Shown one piece after another: positions 27,923-35,154 of a stretch of 64,000 nt of DNA. The DNA comes from Halorubellus litoreus. GTDB lineage: Archaea > Halobacteriota > Halobacteria > Halobacteriales > Natrialbaceae. The stretch is from NCBI RefSeq assembly GCF_037081675.1, contig NZ_JAZAQL010000004.1, forward strand, positions 310,001 through 374,000, read 5' to 3'. How positions within the stretch are numbered: position 1 is the stretch's first letter; every line of letters starts with the position of its first letter. A program made the translations under genes and the position numbers. A model generated the notes under the pieces. That model made no database searches. It was not told where the DNA came from and saw only the letters and a list, made by a program, of their open reading frames with translations.

Positions 27923-28746
27923 TCAGTCGGGAGGGATCAACGCCGAGACGACGATCTCGACACATTCGCCCGCGGTCAACACGGGTGCGTAGTCCATCTC
28001 TCCATCGACGCCTGCTTTCAGCAGGAAGTCGGTGAGTCGCCAGATGTTGTAGAGGAGGACGGCGAACACGAAGTAGAACAGCCGCACCCTGTAATCCTTC
28101 GAGTGCCTTGTGGCGTGCCACAGCCGACCATCCCCATGAACGTCTGTAACTCGAAGAATTGGGTGTCCTCGTAGGTGGCGTTCGCGGCACGACGGGAGTC
28201 GAATCCGTCGAAGCCGTGGTCCCGAGCGAGTCGCGTTGTCCGCTTGATCTGCTCGGTAGTGAACTCGCGTGGGTCGTTCTCGTCTAAATTGTCCGGGAAC
28301 GCATTCGGGTCTCGGTCTGAGGACACGACCTCCGCTTTGGGTCGGGCTTCGGGGACGTGGATGTCGTGGTCGTGAATCTCTTTGACGACGTAGTGTGCGG
28401 CTGTAGTGACGAATTCTCTGGTGGTGTCATCGAATCGGTTGCGCCAGGTCCGGGAGAGCACCGATTCGTTGGGGATCTTCTTGAGTCTGAATACGTCGGC
28501 CAGTTCGGGATATCTGGTGAGTGCGCGGTAGCTCTTGCCGGTGAGCTCTCGGTAGATGAACAAGCGCATCATGCCCTCGAAGGAGTGGGGTGCGGGGTGC
28601 CATTCGGGATATCCGTCATCGAGCAAGCCGAACGGCCCCGCCAACTGTCGAAGTGCGGTACAAAGCGACTGGTCGCTTTCGAGTGCGGTTCTGAGCTTCG
28701 TCCCGACGATTTACGCATCGGTCAACAGCTGCTCTTGACAGGCCAT
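27923..28746 (-). pseudogene. Transposase remnant with an internal deletion, frameshift and stop
   Basis: The reading begins MACQEQLLTDA at 28746, meets TAA at about 28714-28716, resumes in the same frame with GPFGLLDDGYPEWHPAPHSF and runs to GCGTPQGTRR at about 28090. There the frame shifts by one and continues RLFYFVFAVLLYNIWRLTDF to PPD-stop at 27923. The last segment is the C-terminal end of haloarchaeal DDE transposases of the IS4-like type, which normally follows several hundred residues with the catalytic acids; those are absent here. So at least three lesions are seen: a stop, a large internal deletion and a frameshift. The exact IS family was not settled, and no terminal inverted repeats were recognised. 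Confidence 0.85.
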
Positions 28747-29150
28747 AATCGCCATCCAAGAAGCCAATCAGACAAGCAATGTGCTTCATCTTCTCGCACC
28801 TACCGCAGGCGTTACTGTCGGATTGATAGACACAGACAATCTTTCCCCCTCGGGGCACCTCGGTCGCTTCGCTCCGTGTGGGCACCGCTCGCGGCAACAA
28901 CAGGGGTCAACAAGTCCGCCTCCGCCGTCTTCGATGGCTCCGGCGGCGAAATGCGCTTGCGATGCTCGCGTGGACGGTCACTGACGGACTGACGGCCGTT
29001 GGTCAACACGCAGATGGACTGAGTAGATAGCCTACGATGAAAGAAAGGCACACATTAAATCCACCTCTCTCATCGAGGTTGTGATAGTGCCCGTTTGGCT
29101 CTCATCGGAGGTTCCCATTGGAATATTGCGTCTCCGACTCAGGACGACAA
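28747..29150. other. Gene-poor stretch with no supported feature
   Basis: About 400 bases between the transposase remnant and the promoter of the HalOD1 gene. Frames here are Arg/Ser/Pro-rich and not convincing. It may include the lost end of the IS element. Nothing else could be supported. Confidence 0.5.
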
Positions 29151-29152
29151 GG

Positions 29153-29179
29153 CTTATATTGACTGAACGTTCATTCAAA
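29153..29179 (+). promoter_or_regulatory. TATA box and TetR-type operator, site A
   Basis: A TATA-like CTTATATT (29153-29160) is followed at once by GACTGAACGTTCATTCA (29161-29177), with the perfect palindrome TGAACGTTCA at 29164-29173. The ATG of the HalOD1 gene is at 29181, so the transcript should be leaderless and the operator would cover the transcription start. The same motif recurs at 31321, 34879, 35076 and 45788. Confidence 0.75.
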
Positions 29180-29180
29180 A

Positions 29181-29516
29181 ATGGGCATGAGCCCACCTCA
29201 ACCAATGTCCCGCACCAGCCAGACCACCACAACGACCGGCATCTATCGCACCACCTGGAACGAGACCACCTCGCTCCACGACGTCATCGTCGAGGGAGTC
29301 GTAACCGCAACTGGCAGAACCCGCAGCACAATCGAAGACCAGTACGACCGCGCACACGCACGCTCGCTCCGTGACCTCTTTGACACAGATAACACCTCGG
29401 TCCCCTCCACAGGCGTCGTCAAATTCGTCGTCGCAGCCTGCACCGTCTCCGTCCACAGCGACGGCCGTCTCATCGTCGAACCACCGGACAGTATCCACCA
29501 CGGCACCAGCACCTGA
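29181..29516 (+). CDS. HalOD1 output-domain protein, operator-controlled
   Basis: 111 residues from ATG 29181, the first ATG after the TATA/operator; 29187 and 29205 are alternatives. The stretch TTWNETTSLHDVIVEGVVTATGR, then YDRAHARSLRDLFD, then VVKFVVAACTVSVHSDGRLIVE follows the HalOD1 domain pattern (helix, helix, beta hairpin ending in HxDGRxxV). It has the site A operator directly in front, so it belongs to the same proposed regulon as the MATE operon and RND exporter. HtpX follows 44 bases downstream on the same strand and may be cotranscribed. Biochemical function is unknown. Confidence 0.85.
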   Translation: MGMSPPQPMSRTSQTTTTTGIYRTTWNETTSLHDVIVEGVVTATGRTRSTIEDQYDRAHARSLRDLFDTDNTSVPSTGVVKFVVAACTVSVHSDGRLIVEPPDSIHHGTST

Positions 29517-29560
29517 GTAAGCCACTACGCTACACCTGACGAGACCCACCCACAACCCAT

Positions 29561-30424
29561 ATGACACGCACACTCCCAACCGACCGCGGACTTCAGGCAC
29601 GCATGGTGGTCACCGTCGTCCTGCTCGCCGGCCTCTACGCTGGCTTCGTCGGCGTCCTCGTCCTCGTCGACGCCAGCCTCCTCGTCAGCGTCCTCGTCAT
29701 GGGCACGCTCCTCGGTGGCCAGTTCCTGCTCAGCGACCGCCTGGCACTCCGCGCGATGGGTGCACGCACCGTCGACGCCGACGAGTATCCACAGCTCCAC
29801 GCGGTCGTCACCCGACTCAGCCAACAGGCAGACCTCCCGAAACCGTCGGTCGCCGTCGCGCAGACCAAGACTCCGAACGCGTTCGCGGCCGGGCGCTCGC
29901 AGTCCGCCGCCACCGTCTGCGTCACCACCGGTCTCCTCGAGACCCTCGAGGACGACGAACTCGAAGCTGTCGTCGCCCACGAACTCGCGCACGTCAAGAA
30001 CCGCGACGTCATGATCATGACTGTCGCGTCGTTCTTCTCGACCATCGCGATGTTCGTCCTCCGGTGGGGCTGGCTGTTCGGCGGTGACGACGAGAATCCG
30101 TCGGCGCTCGTCGCCGTCATCGCCTCGTTCGTCGTCTGGATCATCTCGTTCCTCCTGATGCGTGCGCTCTCGCGGTACCGGGAGTTCGCGGCCGACCGCG
30201 GCGCGGTCGCCATCACGGGCCGGCCGAGCGCGCTCGCCAGCGCACTCCAACGCATCGACACGCGGATGGACGCCGTCCCGAAGCGAGATGCTCGCGAGCG
30301 GGCCGAGATGAATGCGTTCTTCATCCAGCCGCTCAGGAGCGGTTTCGTCGGCCGCCTGTTCAGTACGCACCCGAGCACGGAGGCGCGCATCGAGCGCTTG
30401 CGGGACTTCGAACGATCGCTCTGA
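29561..30424 (+). CDS. htpX: M48 family membrane metalloprotease, HtpX-like
   Basis: 287 residues. Two N-terminal membrane helices (VVTVVLLAGLYAGFVGVLVLV, LLVSVLVMGTLLGGQFLL) precede the zinc motif VVAHELAHVKNRD (HExxH at about 141-145). Two more helices follow (MTVASFFSTIAMFVLRWGWLF, ALVAVIASFVVWIISFLL), then the third ligand region YREFAADRGA with the conserved Glu, and LFSTHPSTEARIERL near the end. These features and the length match HtpX, an integral membrane quality-control protease for misfolded membrane proteins. Its position after an operator-controlled gene and beside TetR and efflux genes suggests a role in envelope stress. It may be read from the site A promoter. Confidence 0.95.
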   Translation: MTRTLPTDRGLQARMVVTVVLLAGLYAGFVGVLVLVDASLLVSVLVMGTLLGGQFLLSDRLALRAMGARTVDADEYPQLHAVVTRLSQQADLPKPSVAVAQTKTPNAFAAGRSQSAATVCVTTGLLETLEDDELEAVVAHELAHVKNRDVMIMTVASFFSTIAMFVLRWGWLFGGDDENPSALVAVIASFVVWIISFLLMRALSRYREFAADRGAVAITGRPSALASALQRIDTRMDAVPKRDARERAEMNAFFIQPLRSGFVGRLFSTHPSTEARIERLRDFERSL

Positions 30425-30553
30425 CAGCGGCGTTCGGCCAGTCACCCCACGACGTGTCCGTCATCGCGAGTCTTCGCGACTCCTTCGGCCCCGGGCAACG
30501 GTGCAGGTGGCGAGTGACAACGGTTTACTGCGGGGTCCGTCTATGACCGGGTA

Positions 30554-31153
30554 ATGAGCGAGTCGAGCGACGATGCGGAGACGACCGACGAGATAATGCG
30601 GGCGACGTACCGGGCGTTGTTCCAGCACGGGTACTCCGCGACGACGATCTCGAAGATCGCCGACGAGTTCGACAAGAGCAAGTCACTCATCTACTATCAC
30701 TACGAGGACAAGGAGGAGTTGCTCGGGGCGTTCCTCGAGTACCTCTTGGACCAGTTGGAGTCGGATCTGGCAGCCTCGGACGGTGAGGATCCGAAGTCGC
30801 ACCTGCTCGAGGTCGTCGACCTGTTGTTGCCGAGTGAGCTCGAGGACGAGCGGTTCACGTTCCTGCGGGCGTTGCTGGAGTTGCGGGCGCAGGCGCCGTA
30901 TCACGAGTCGTACCGCGAGCAGTTCGAGCGGTCGGACGAGCTGGTCGTGTCGTTGCTCGTGGACGCGATCGAGTGGGGTATCGAGGAGGACGTGTTCCGG
31001 GCTGTGAACTCGCGTGAGGTTGCGGAGTTCGTGTATTCGACAGCGTACGGTGCGATAGAGCGCGGGGTGACGGTCGACGACCCGTCGGTGCTCCACGAGA
31101 ACCGTGGGTACATTGAGTCCTATCTGGAGGCGACCCTGTTCAAGTACTCCTGA
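30554..31153 (+). CDS. TetR/AcrR family regulator 1
   Basis: 199 residues. The N-terminal HTH reads MRATYRALFQHGYSATTISK then IADEFDKSKSLIYYHYEDKEELL (about 14-60), a textbook TetR DNA-binding domain. A ligand-binding helical domain follows (PYHESYREQFERSDELVVSLL). The recognition-helix region FDKSKSLIYYHY is nearly identical to the second TetR of the locus (FDKSKSLLYYHY at 31859-32473), so both may bind the same operator (sites A-E). No operator copy was found directly before this gene; a GGTTTACTG box (about 30520) may be its TATA element. Expected to repress efflux and stress genes until a hydrophobic ligand binds. Confidence 0.93.
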   Translation: MSESSDDAETTDEIMRATYRALFQHGYSATTISKIADEFDKSKSLIYYHYEDKEELLGAFLEYLLDQLESDLAASDGEDPKSHLLEVVDLLLPSELEDERFTFLRALLELRAQAPYHESYREQFERSDELVVSLLVDAIEWGIEEDVFRAVNSREVAEFVYSTAYGAIERGVTVDDPSVLHENRGYIESYLEATLFKYS

Positions 31154-31316
31154 GTCGGGTTCGGCGCGGTCCTCGGTGCGTTCGCGTGGAGGCGTTGCGT
31201 GTCTGTCTCTGGAGTGTGGTGTGGGTGGCGGTCGCTGGTGGTCGATTCTTGCGGGTGTTGCTTCGACGGGGACGGGGGTACGTCATTTGGTGCTGTGGTG
31301 GGTGACGGGTCACAGG

Positions 31317-31346
31317 ACTTATGCTGACTGAACGTTTATTCAGCAT
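31317..31346 (+). promoter_or_regulatory. TATA box and TetR-type operator, site B
   Basis: TATA-like ACTTATG (31317-31323) overlaps a 26-base inverted repeat (31321-31346) with perfect arms ATGCTGA and TCAGCAT around CTGAACGTTTAT. The core GACTGAACGTTTATTC is at 31326-31341. The ATG of the zinc-ribbon gene lies at 31348, two bases after the repeat, so the transcript is probably leaderless and fully covered by a bound repressor. This is the most symmetric of the five sites and controls the operon that includes TetR 2, giving autoregulation. Confidence 0.8.
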
Positions 31347-31347
31347 C

Positions 31348-31866
31348 ATGGTCGAACGTTCATCCGCCAGACGCCCCTGGCTCGCCGCACTGCTCGGCGT
31401 CCTCGCTACAGGCGCCGGCCACCTCTACCTGCGCCGCTGGCTCCGCGCCATCGGGTGGCTCGCCCTCACCACCGCCGTCACCGTCCTCTACGTTCCCGAA
31501 CCGGTCCTCACAGCAGCGACCGCGGCCGACACCGTCCCGCTCGAACCCTTCCTCCCAACGCTCACCGTCATCGCACTGAGCGTCACGGACGCCTACCTCA
31601 TCGCCAAACTCAGTAACCGCCTCCACGCGTCGCTGGGCAACCGCGGATCCAGCCAGACCAACACCACCCCCCGAGACGACGCCGCCAACGCCACGTACCC
31701 CGTCGGCGACCCCGACACCGACAACACCGACGCCACCGACGACAGCGTGGACTGCCCACACTGTGGGAAGCCCCTCGACCCCGACCTCGAGTTCTGTCAC
31801 TGGTGCACGACCGACCTCGGCGACTTCGACAGCCACCGACCCGAACGAGGACGGGACGATGTCTGA
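31348..31866 (+). CDS. Membrane protein with C-terminal zinc ribbon
   Basis: 172 residues from ATG 31348 (MVERSSARRPWLAALLGVLA). The frame is open to 31321, but that part lies within the operator. Three hydrophobic helices (about 10-95: WLAALLGVLATGAGHLYL, AIGWLALTTAVTVLYV, FLPTLTVIALSVTDAYLI) are followed by an Asp/Thr-rich linker and a zinc ribbon CPHCGKPLDPDLEFCHWC near 139-156. This combination is common in short haloarchaeal proteins of unknown function. It is first in a four-gene operon (this gene, TetR, MATE, isoprenoid-synthase-like); its stop overlaps the TetR ATG by 8 bases. Confidence 0.85.
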   Translation: MVERSSARRPWLAALLGVLATGAGHLYLRRWLRAIGWLALTTAVTVLYVPEPVLTAATAADTVPLEPFLPTLTVIALSVTDAYLIAKLSNRLHASLGNRGSSQTNTTPRDDAANATYPVGDPDTDNTDATDDSVDCPHCGKPLDPDLEFCHWCTTDLGDFDSHRPERGRDDV

Positions 31867-32473
31867 GGACACCGCCGACGCGGAAGGCACCAGCACCCAG
31901 ATCCAGATCATGGAAGCCACCTACCGCGCCCTCCGCAGATACGGTTACACCGACCTCACAATCGCCCACATCGCCGAGGAGTTCGACAAGAGCAAGTCCC
32001 TGCTCTACTATCACTACAGCTCCAAGGACGAACTCGTCGCTGCCTTCATCGAGTTCGCCGGCGACCGCTTCCTCGCGTCCCTCGACGACATCGACGAATC
32101 CGACCCGCTTGCGACGGTCCGGCGAATCGTCGACGTGTACCTCGCCGTCGACGTCGACGACGACATGCGGGACGCCCAACGTACCATCATCCAGCTCCGA
32201 GCACAAGCCATCGGTACCCCCCAGTACCGCGCGGAGTTCACGCGAATCGACGCCGCCCTCCGCGACCGCATCGCGACCGCGATCGCCGACGGCATCCAGA
32301 CCGGTCGTATCCAGGAGGACATCAACGCCGAGCGTGCGGCCACCTGGCTGCTGTCGTCGCTCAACGGCGCGATGCTCGAACGTTACACCGCTGACCACGA
32401 CGTCGTCGAACCAGTCCGCGGGATGATTCACGCGACACTCGACGACCTCGCGGCCGACGACCTCCAGGCATGA
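31859..32473 (+). CDS. TetR/AcrR family regulator 2, operon autoregulator
   Basis: 204 residues from ATG 31859 (MSEDTADAEGTSTQIQIMEA); the longer upstream frame would run through the previous gene. HTH at about 17-65: IMEATYRALRRYGYTDLTIA then HIAEEFDKSKSLLYYHYSSK. The C-terminal domain is helical and carries a family-typical RAEFTRIDAALRDRIATAI segment. It overlaps the zinc-ribbon gene (8 bases) and the MATE gene (4 bases), so it is made with its own efflux pump. It is the best candidate to bind the site B palindrome in front of the operon. Likely a drug- or lipid-responsive repressor. Confidence 0.93.
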   Translation: MSEDTADAEGTSTQIQIMEATYRALRRYGYTDLTIAHIAEEFDKSKSLLYYHYSSKDELVAAFIEFAGDRFLASLDDIDESDPLATVRRIVDVYLAVDVDDDMRDAQRTIIQLRAQAIGTPQYRAEFTRIDAALRDRIATAIADGIQTGRIQEDINAERAATWLLSSLNGAMLERYTADHDVVEPVRGMIHATLDDLAADDLQA

Positions 32474-33930
32474 GTACGCGAGACGTCAACCTCACCGACG
32501 GCGACCTCCTGAAGCCACTGTTGGTCCTGTCGCTCCCCATCGTTCTCAGCCAACTGCTCCAGGTCGGGTACAACCTCGCGGACACCTTCTGGGTCGGCCG
32601 CCTCGGACAGGAGGCCGTGTCGGCCCTGTCGTACTCGTGGCCGCTCGTCTTTCTCATGATATCGGTCGCGGGCGGCTTCACGGTCGCCGGAACCGTCCTG
32701 GTCGCCCAGAACAAGGGCGCGGGCAACGACGATCAGGTGAACTACGTCGCCGGGCAGACCATCGCGTTCGTCACGATCGTCGCACTGGCGTTCTCCATCC
32801 TTGGATACGTCCTCTCGCCGTGGCTCGTCGACCTCGTCGGCGCAACTCCGGGCAGCGTCGAGTACCAGCTCGCCGTCGAGTACACTCGCACGATCTTCAT
32901 CGGCGTGCTGTTCATGTTCGGGTTCTTCATCTTTCAAGCGCTCCTCCAGGGTTGGGGTGATACGCGAACCCCGCTGTACCTGATGGCTCTGGGCGTCGCC
33001 CTGAACGTCCTCCTCGACCCGTTCCTCATCCTCGGATTCGAGGGGAACGTGCTGCTGTCCTGGCTCGGCCTCGACGGGTTGCAGTCGTCGCTGTACGCGC
33101 TCACCGGGTTCGCGGGGTTCGGTGTCCAGGGGGCGGCGCTCGCGACCGTGTTCTCGCGGGGAGTGGGCGCCCTGCTCGGGTTCTTCTGGTTGTTCTCCGG
33201 ACGGGTGGGCATCCACCTGTCGGCGTCGGACCTCGTCCTCGACTGGTCGATGGTCAAGCGCATCGTCTCACTGGGCGCGCCGGCGAGCGTCGAGCAGTCA
33301 ACGCGCGCACTGGGCATCACGGTCCTGACGGCGCTCGTCGCGTTCGCCGGCGACGACGCGGTCGCGGCGCTCGGTATCGGGAACCGCATCAACTCGCTCG
33401 TGTTCCTCCCGGCCCTCGGCCTGGCGCGCGGGACGGAGACGATGGTCGGGCAGAACCTCGGCACCCAGCAGTCGGGACGCGCCCGGAGGGCAGTGCTCTA
33501 CAGTTCCGGTATCGTCGCGGGAGTGCTGGCGGTCGTCGGCGTGGTGGCGTACGCGTTCGCCGACCCGATCACGAGCGTGTTCATCGCGGACGCACCCGAC
33601 GTGGTCGCACTCGGTGCGGATTACCTCCGCATCATCGGACCGACGTTCCTCTTCATCGGGGTGTTCCAGGTAGTCCAGGGTGCATTCCGTGGGAGTGGGA
33701 GCACGCGGCTCGCGATGGCGTTCGCGATTCTCTCGCTGTGGGTGTTCCGGTTGCCGCCGGCGTACGTCTTCCAGGAGGTTCTCGGCATGGGTGCCAGTGG
33801 CGTGTGGCTGGCGATAGCGCTGTCGAACGTGCTATCGATGGTCGCCGCGGTGGCGTGGTTCGCGCGTGGGACCTGGACGAGCAACGTGGTCGCAGCGGAG
33901 CCGGCTGGGAAGGTGTCGGGCGATGACTGA
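32470..33930 (+). CDS. MATE family efflux transporter
   Basis: 486 residues with about 12 membrane helices. The opening LLKPLLVLSLPIVLSQLLQVGYNLADTFWVGRLG is the MATE signature, and the second half repeats it with LGAPASVEQSTRALGITVLTALVAFAGDDAVAALGIGNR; QNLGTQQSGRARRAVLYS is the usual mid-protein loop. MATE pumps export organic cations and other drugs in exchange for Na+ or H+. The ATG overlaps the TetR stop (ATGA), and the stop overlaps the next ATG by 8 bases, so it is translationally coupled both ways. The regulator next to it and the site B operator suggest induction by the pump substrate. Confidence 0.95.
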   Translation: MSTRDVNLTDGDLLKPLLVLSLPIVLSQLLQVGYNLADTFWVGRLGQEAVSALSYSWPLVFLMISVAGGFTVAGTVLVAQNKGAGNDDQVNYVAGQTIAFVTIVALAFSILGYVLSPWLVDLVGATPGSVEYQLAVEYTRTIFIGVLFMFGFFIFQALLQGWGDTRTPLYLMALGVALNVLLDPFLILGFEGNVLLSWLGLDGLQSSLYALTGFAGFGVQGAALATVFSRGVGALLGFFWLFSGRVGIHLSASDLVLDWSMVKRIVSLGAPASVEQSTRALGITVLTALVAFAGDDAVAALGIGNRINSLVFLPALGLARGTETMVGQNLGTQQSGRARRAVLYSSGIVAGVLAVVGVVAYAFADPITSVFIADAPDVVALGADYLRIIGPTFLFIGVFQVVQGAFRGSGSTRLAMAFAILSLWVFRLPPAYVFQEVLGMGASGVWLAIALSNVLSMVAAVAWFARGTWTSNVVAAEPAGKVSGDD

Positions 33931-34831
33931 GATCGAATCGCCGGCCCGTCTGGTGTCGGCACGCGCGGCGTCGCTTGCTCGGGCGACGGAGTCCCGGCTG
34001 GACGGGCCCGTTGCCATGGAGCGACCGCGTGCGCTCGGGTCGGGATTCGGCGCGGGCGACGTGGGAGTGCCGTCGCTGGTTGCGGCGTTGGTCGTCGAGA
34101 CGATGCAGGACGGGACGGGAGGCGGGACGGCGGGAAGCGGAGTGGCGGGCAGTGAACCGCCAGCGGCGGCAGTCCGGACCGGGCTTGCCGTCGAGGCACT
34201 GGATCGACAGGGCCAGGCGTTGGCCACGGTCCCCGCTATCGCTGCGCGAGAGGGTGACGGGAGTGCGGTGACGGAGTCTGTCCTGTGGTGTGATTGGTTG
34301 CACGCTCGCGCCCACGAGTTGCTGGTGGGTGGTTCGGAGCGCGGGGAGCGGGTGGTGTCGGCGGTGCGGAGCATGGGGCGGGAGGTCGCGTCGCGGAACG
34401 AGCGTCGAGAACCGGGCCAAGTTGCCTCTGAACCGGTGGTCGCGGTGCCGTCGAGTGTCGTCGATGAGGGGACGGATTCGGTGATCGTTCGCGGGAGTGG
34501 GTGTTCGTGTGCGATGGCTGCGCGCATCGGTGGCCTGGTCGGTGGTGCGAGGCCGGACGTGCTCGACCATACGGTGACGTATGGCGAATTGGTCGACGAA
34601 TCCGTTCGGGAATTTGGCCGGCAGATGATCGGTCGGTTGGGTGGGACGGCTGTCTCCGGGGGTGCGTTGGATCCTGCCGTCGGCGTCGCGGGTGGCGCGG
34701 GCGTGGTCCAGGATGACGTGGAGGGGTGCGAATCGGCGGGGTCGAGTGAGGGTTCGGACTCACTGTGCTGGCAGGCGCTGTGGTGGCTGCTCCTGGCGGT
34801 GGACGGAGGCGCTTCTGAGATGCAGCGGTGA
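33923..34831 (+). CDS. Isoprenoid-synthase-like protein, degenerate
   Basis: 302 residues from ATG 33923 (MTEIESPARLVSARAASLA), overlapping the MATE stop by 8 bases. The all-helical sequence with LLVLCDWLHARAHELLVGGS-like wording (here SVLWCDWLHARAHELL, about 110-125), followed by GGARPDVLDHTVTYGELV (about 212-229), recalls polyprenyl diphosphate synthases, in which a D-x-L-x-A-x-A segment follows the first Asp-rich motif and the second Asp-rich motif comes after GRxxxLLxxxxxYG. No DDxxD motif is visible, so classical prenyltransferase activity is unlikely. The assignment is a weak pattern match, and it may instead be a helical accessory protein for the pump. The C-terminal 90 residues are low in complexity. 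Confidence 0.5.
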   Translation: MTEIESPARLVSARAASLARATESRLDGPVAMERPRALGSGFGAGDVGVPSLVAALVVETMQDGTGGGTAGSGVAGSEPPAAAVRTGLAVEALDRQGQALATVPAIAAREGDGSAVTESVLWCDWLHARAHELLVGGSERGERVVSAVRSMGREVASRNERREPGQVASEPVVAVPSSVVDEGTDSVIVRGSGCSCAMAARIGGLVGGARPDVLDHTVTYGELVDESVREFGRQMIGRLGGTAVSGGALDPAVGVAGGAGVVQDDVEGCESAGSSEGSDSLCWQALWWLLLAVDGGASEMQR

Positions 34832-34865
34832 GTGTACTGTCGGTGGTTTGGGCAGACGAGTCGCA

Positions 34866-34894
34866 ACATACAAGTATTGACTGTACGTTCAGTA
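34866..34894 (+). promoter_or_regulatory. TATA-like box and TetR-type operator, site D, without a gene
   Basis: ACATACAAGTA (34866-34876) is followed by GACTGTACGTTCAGTA (34879-34894); ACTGTACGTTCAGT (34880-34893) is a near-perfect palindrome with one mismatched pair. The spacing mimics sites A, B and E, but no ATG-initiated protein-like frame follows within 100 bases; only a short GTG frame ending at 35043 is present. It lies in the 323-base gap before the RND gene, about 190 bases upstream of site C. Confidence 0.6.
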
Positions 34895-35065
34895 GATTTG
34901 CAGTGGTGGGCGGGGTACTTGCCGCCTCGTCTACCACCGACGACCGGTCGCCTGCTGAAACGAAGCGGTGGCAAAGATGCCGGCCCACAGGCACCTCAGG
35001 TTCGGAATCCCCCTGTTCGAGCCTTTTTTCGATGCAATCGTAGACAGTGACGAGAGCAAACGCTA

Positions 35066-35092
35066 CCCTTTTGTAGACTGAACGTTTAGTCA
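35066..35092 (+). promoter_or_regulatory. TATA-like box and TetR-type operator, site C, for the RND exporter
   Basis: CCCTTTTGTA (35066-35075) is followed by GACTGAACGTTTAGTC (35076-35091), a 16-base palindrome with one mismatched pair. The RND gene starts at 35155, so unlike the other sites this promoter gives a leader of about 60 bases. That leader contains a Shine-Dalgarno sequence GGAGGT at 35143-35148, 6 bases before the ATG. Confidence 0.72.
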
Positions 35093-35154
35093 GCACCGAC
35101 GAACTGTGAGTACCACACTGACACCACGACCACGAATCACACGGAGGTATCGAC

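Noticed and set aside
28812..29051. Short frame with RKRISPPEPSKTAEADLLTP
   Set aside because: Arg/Pro/Ser-rich wording that looks like a GC-rich artefact, with no start signal; left unannotated.
24467..29180. A tRNA gene as an integration site near the recombinase
   Set aside because: No cloverleaf or T-loop sequence (GGTTCRANNCC in context) was found on either strand.
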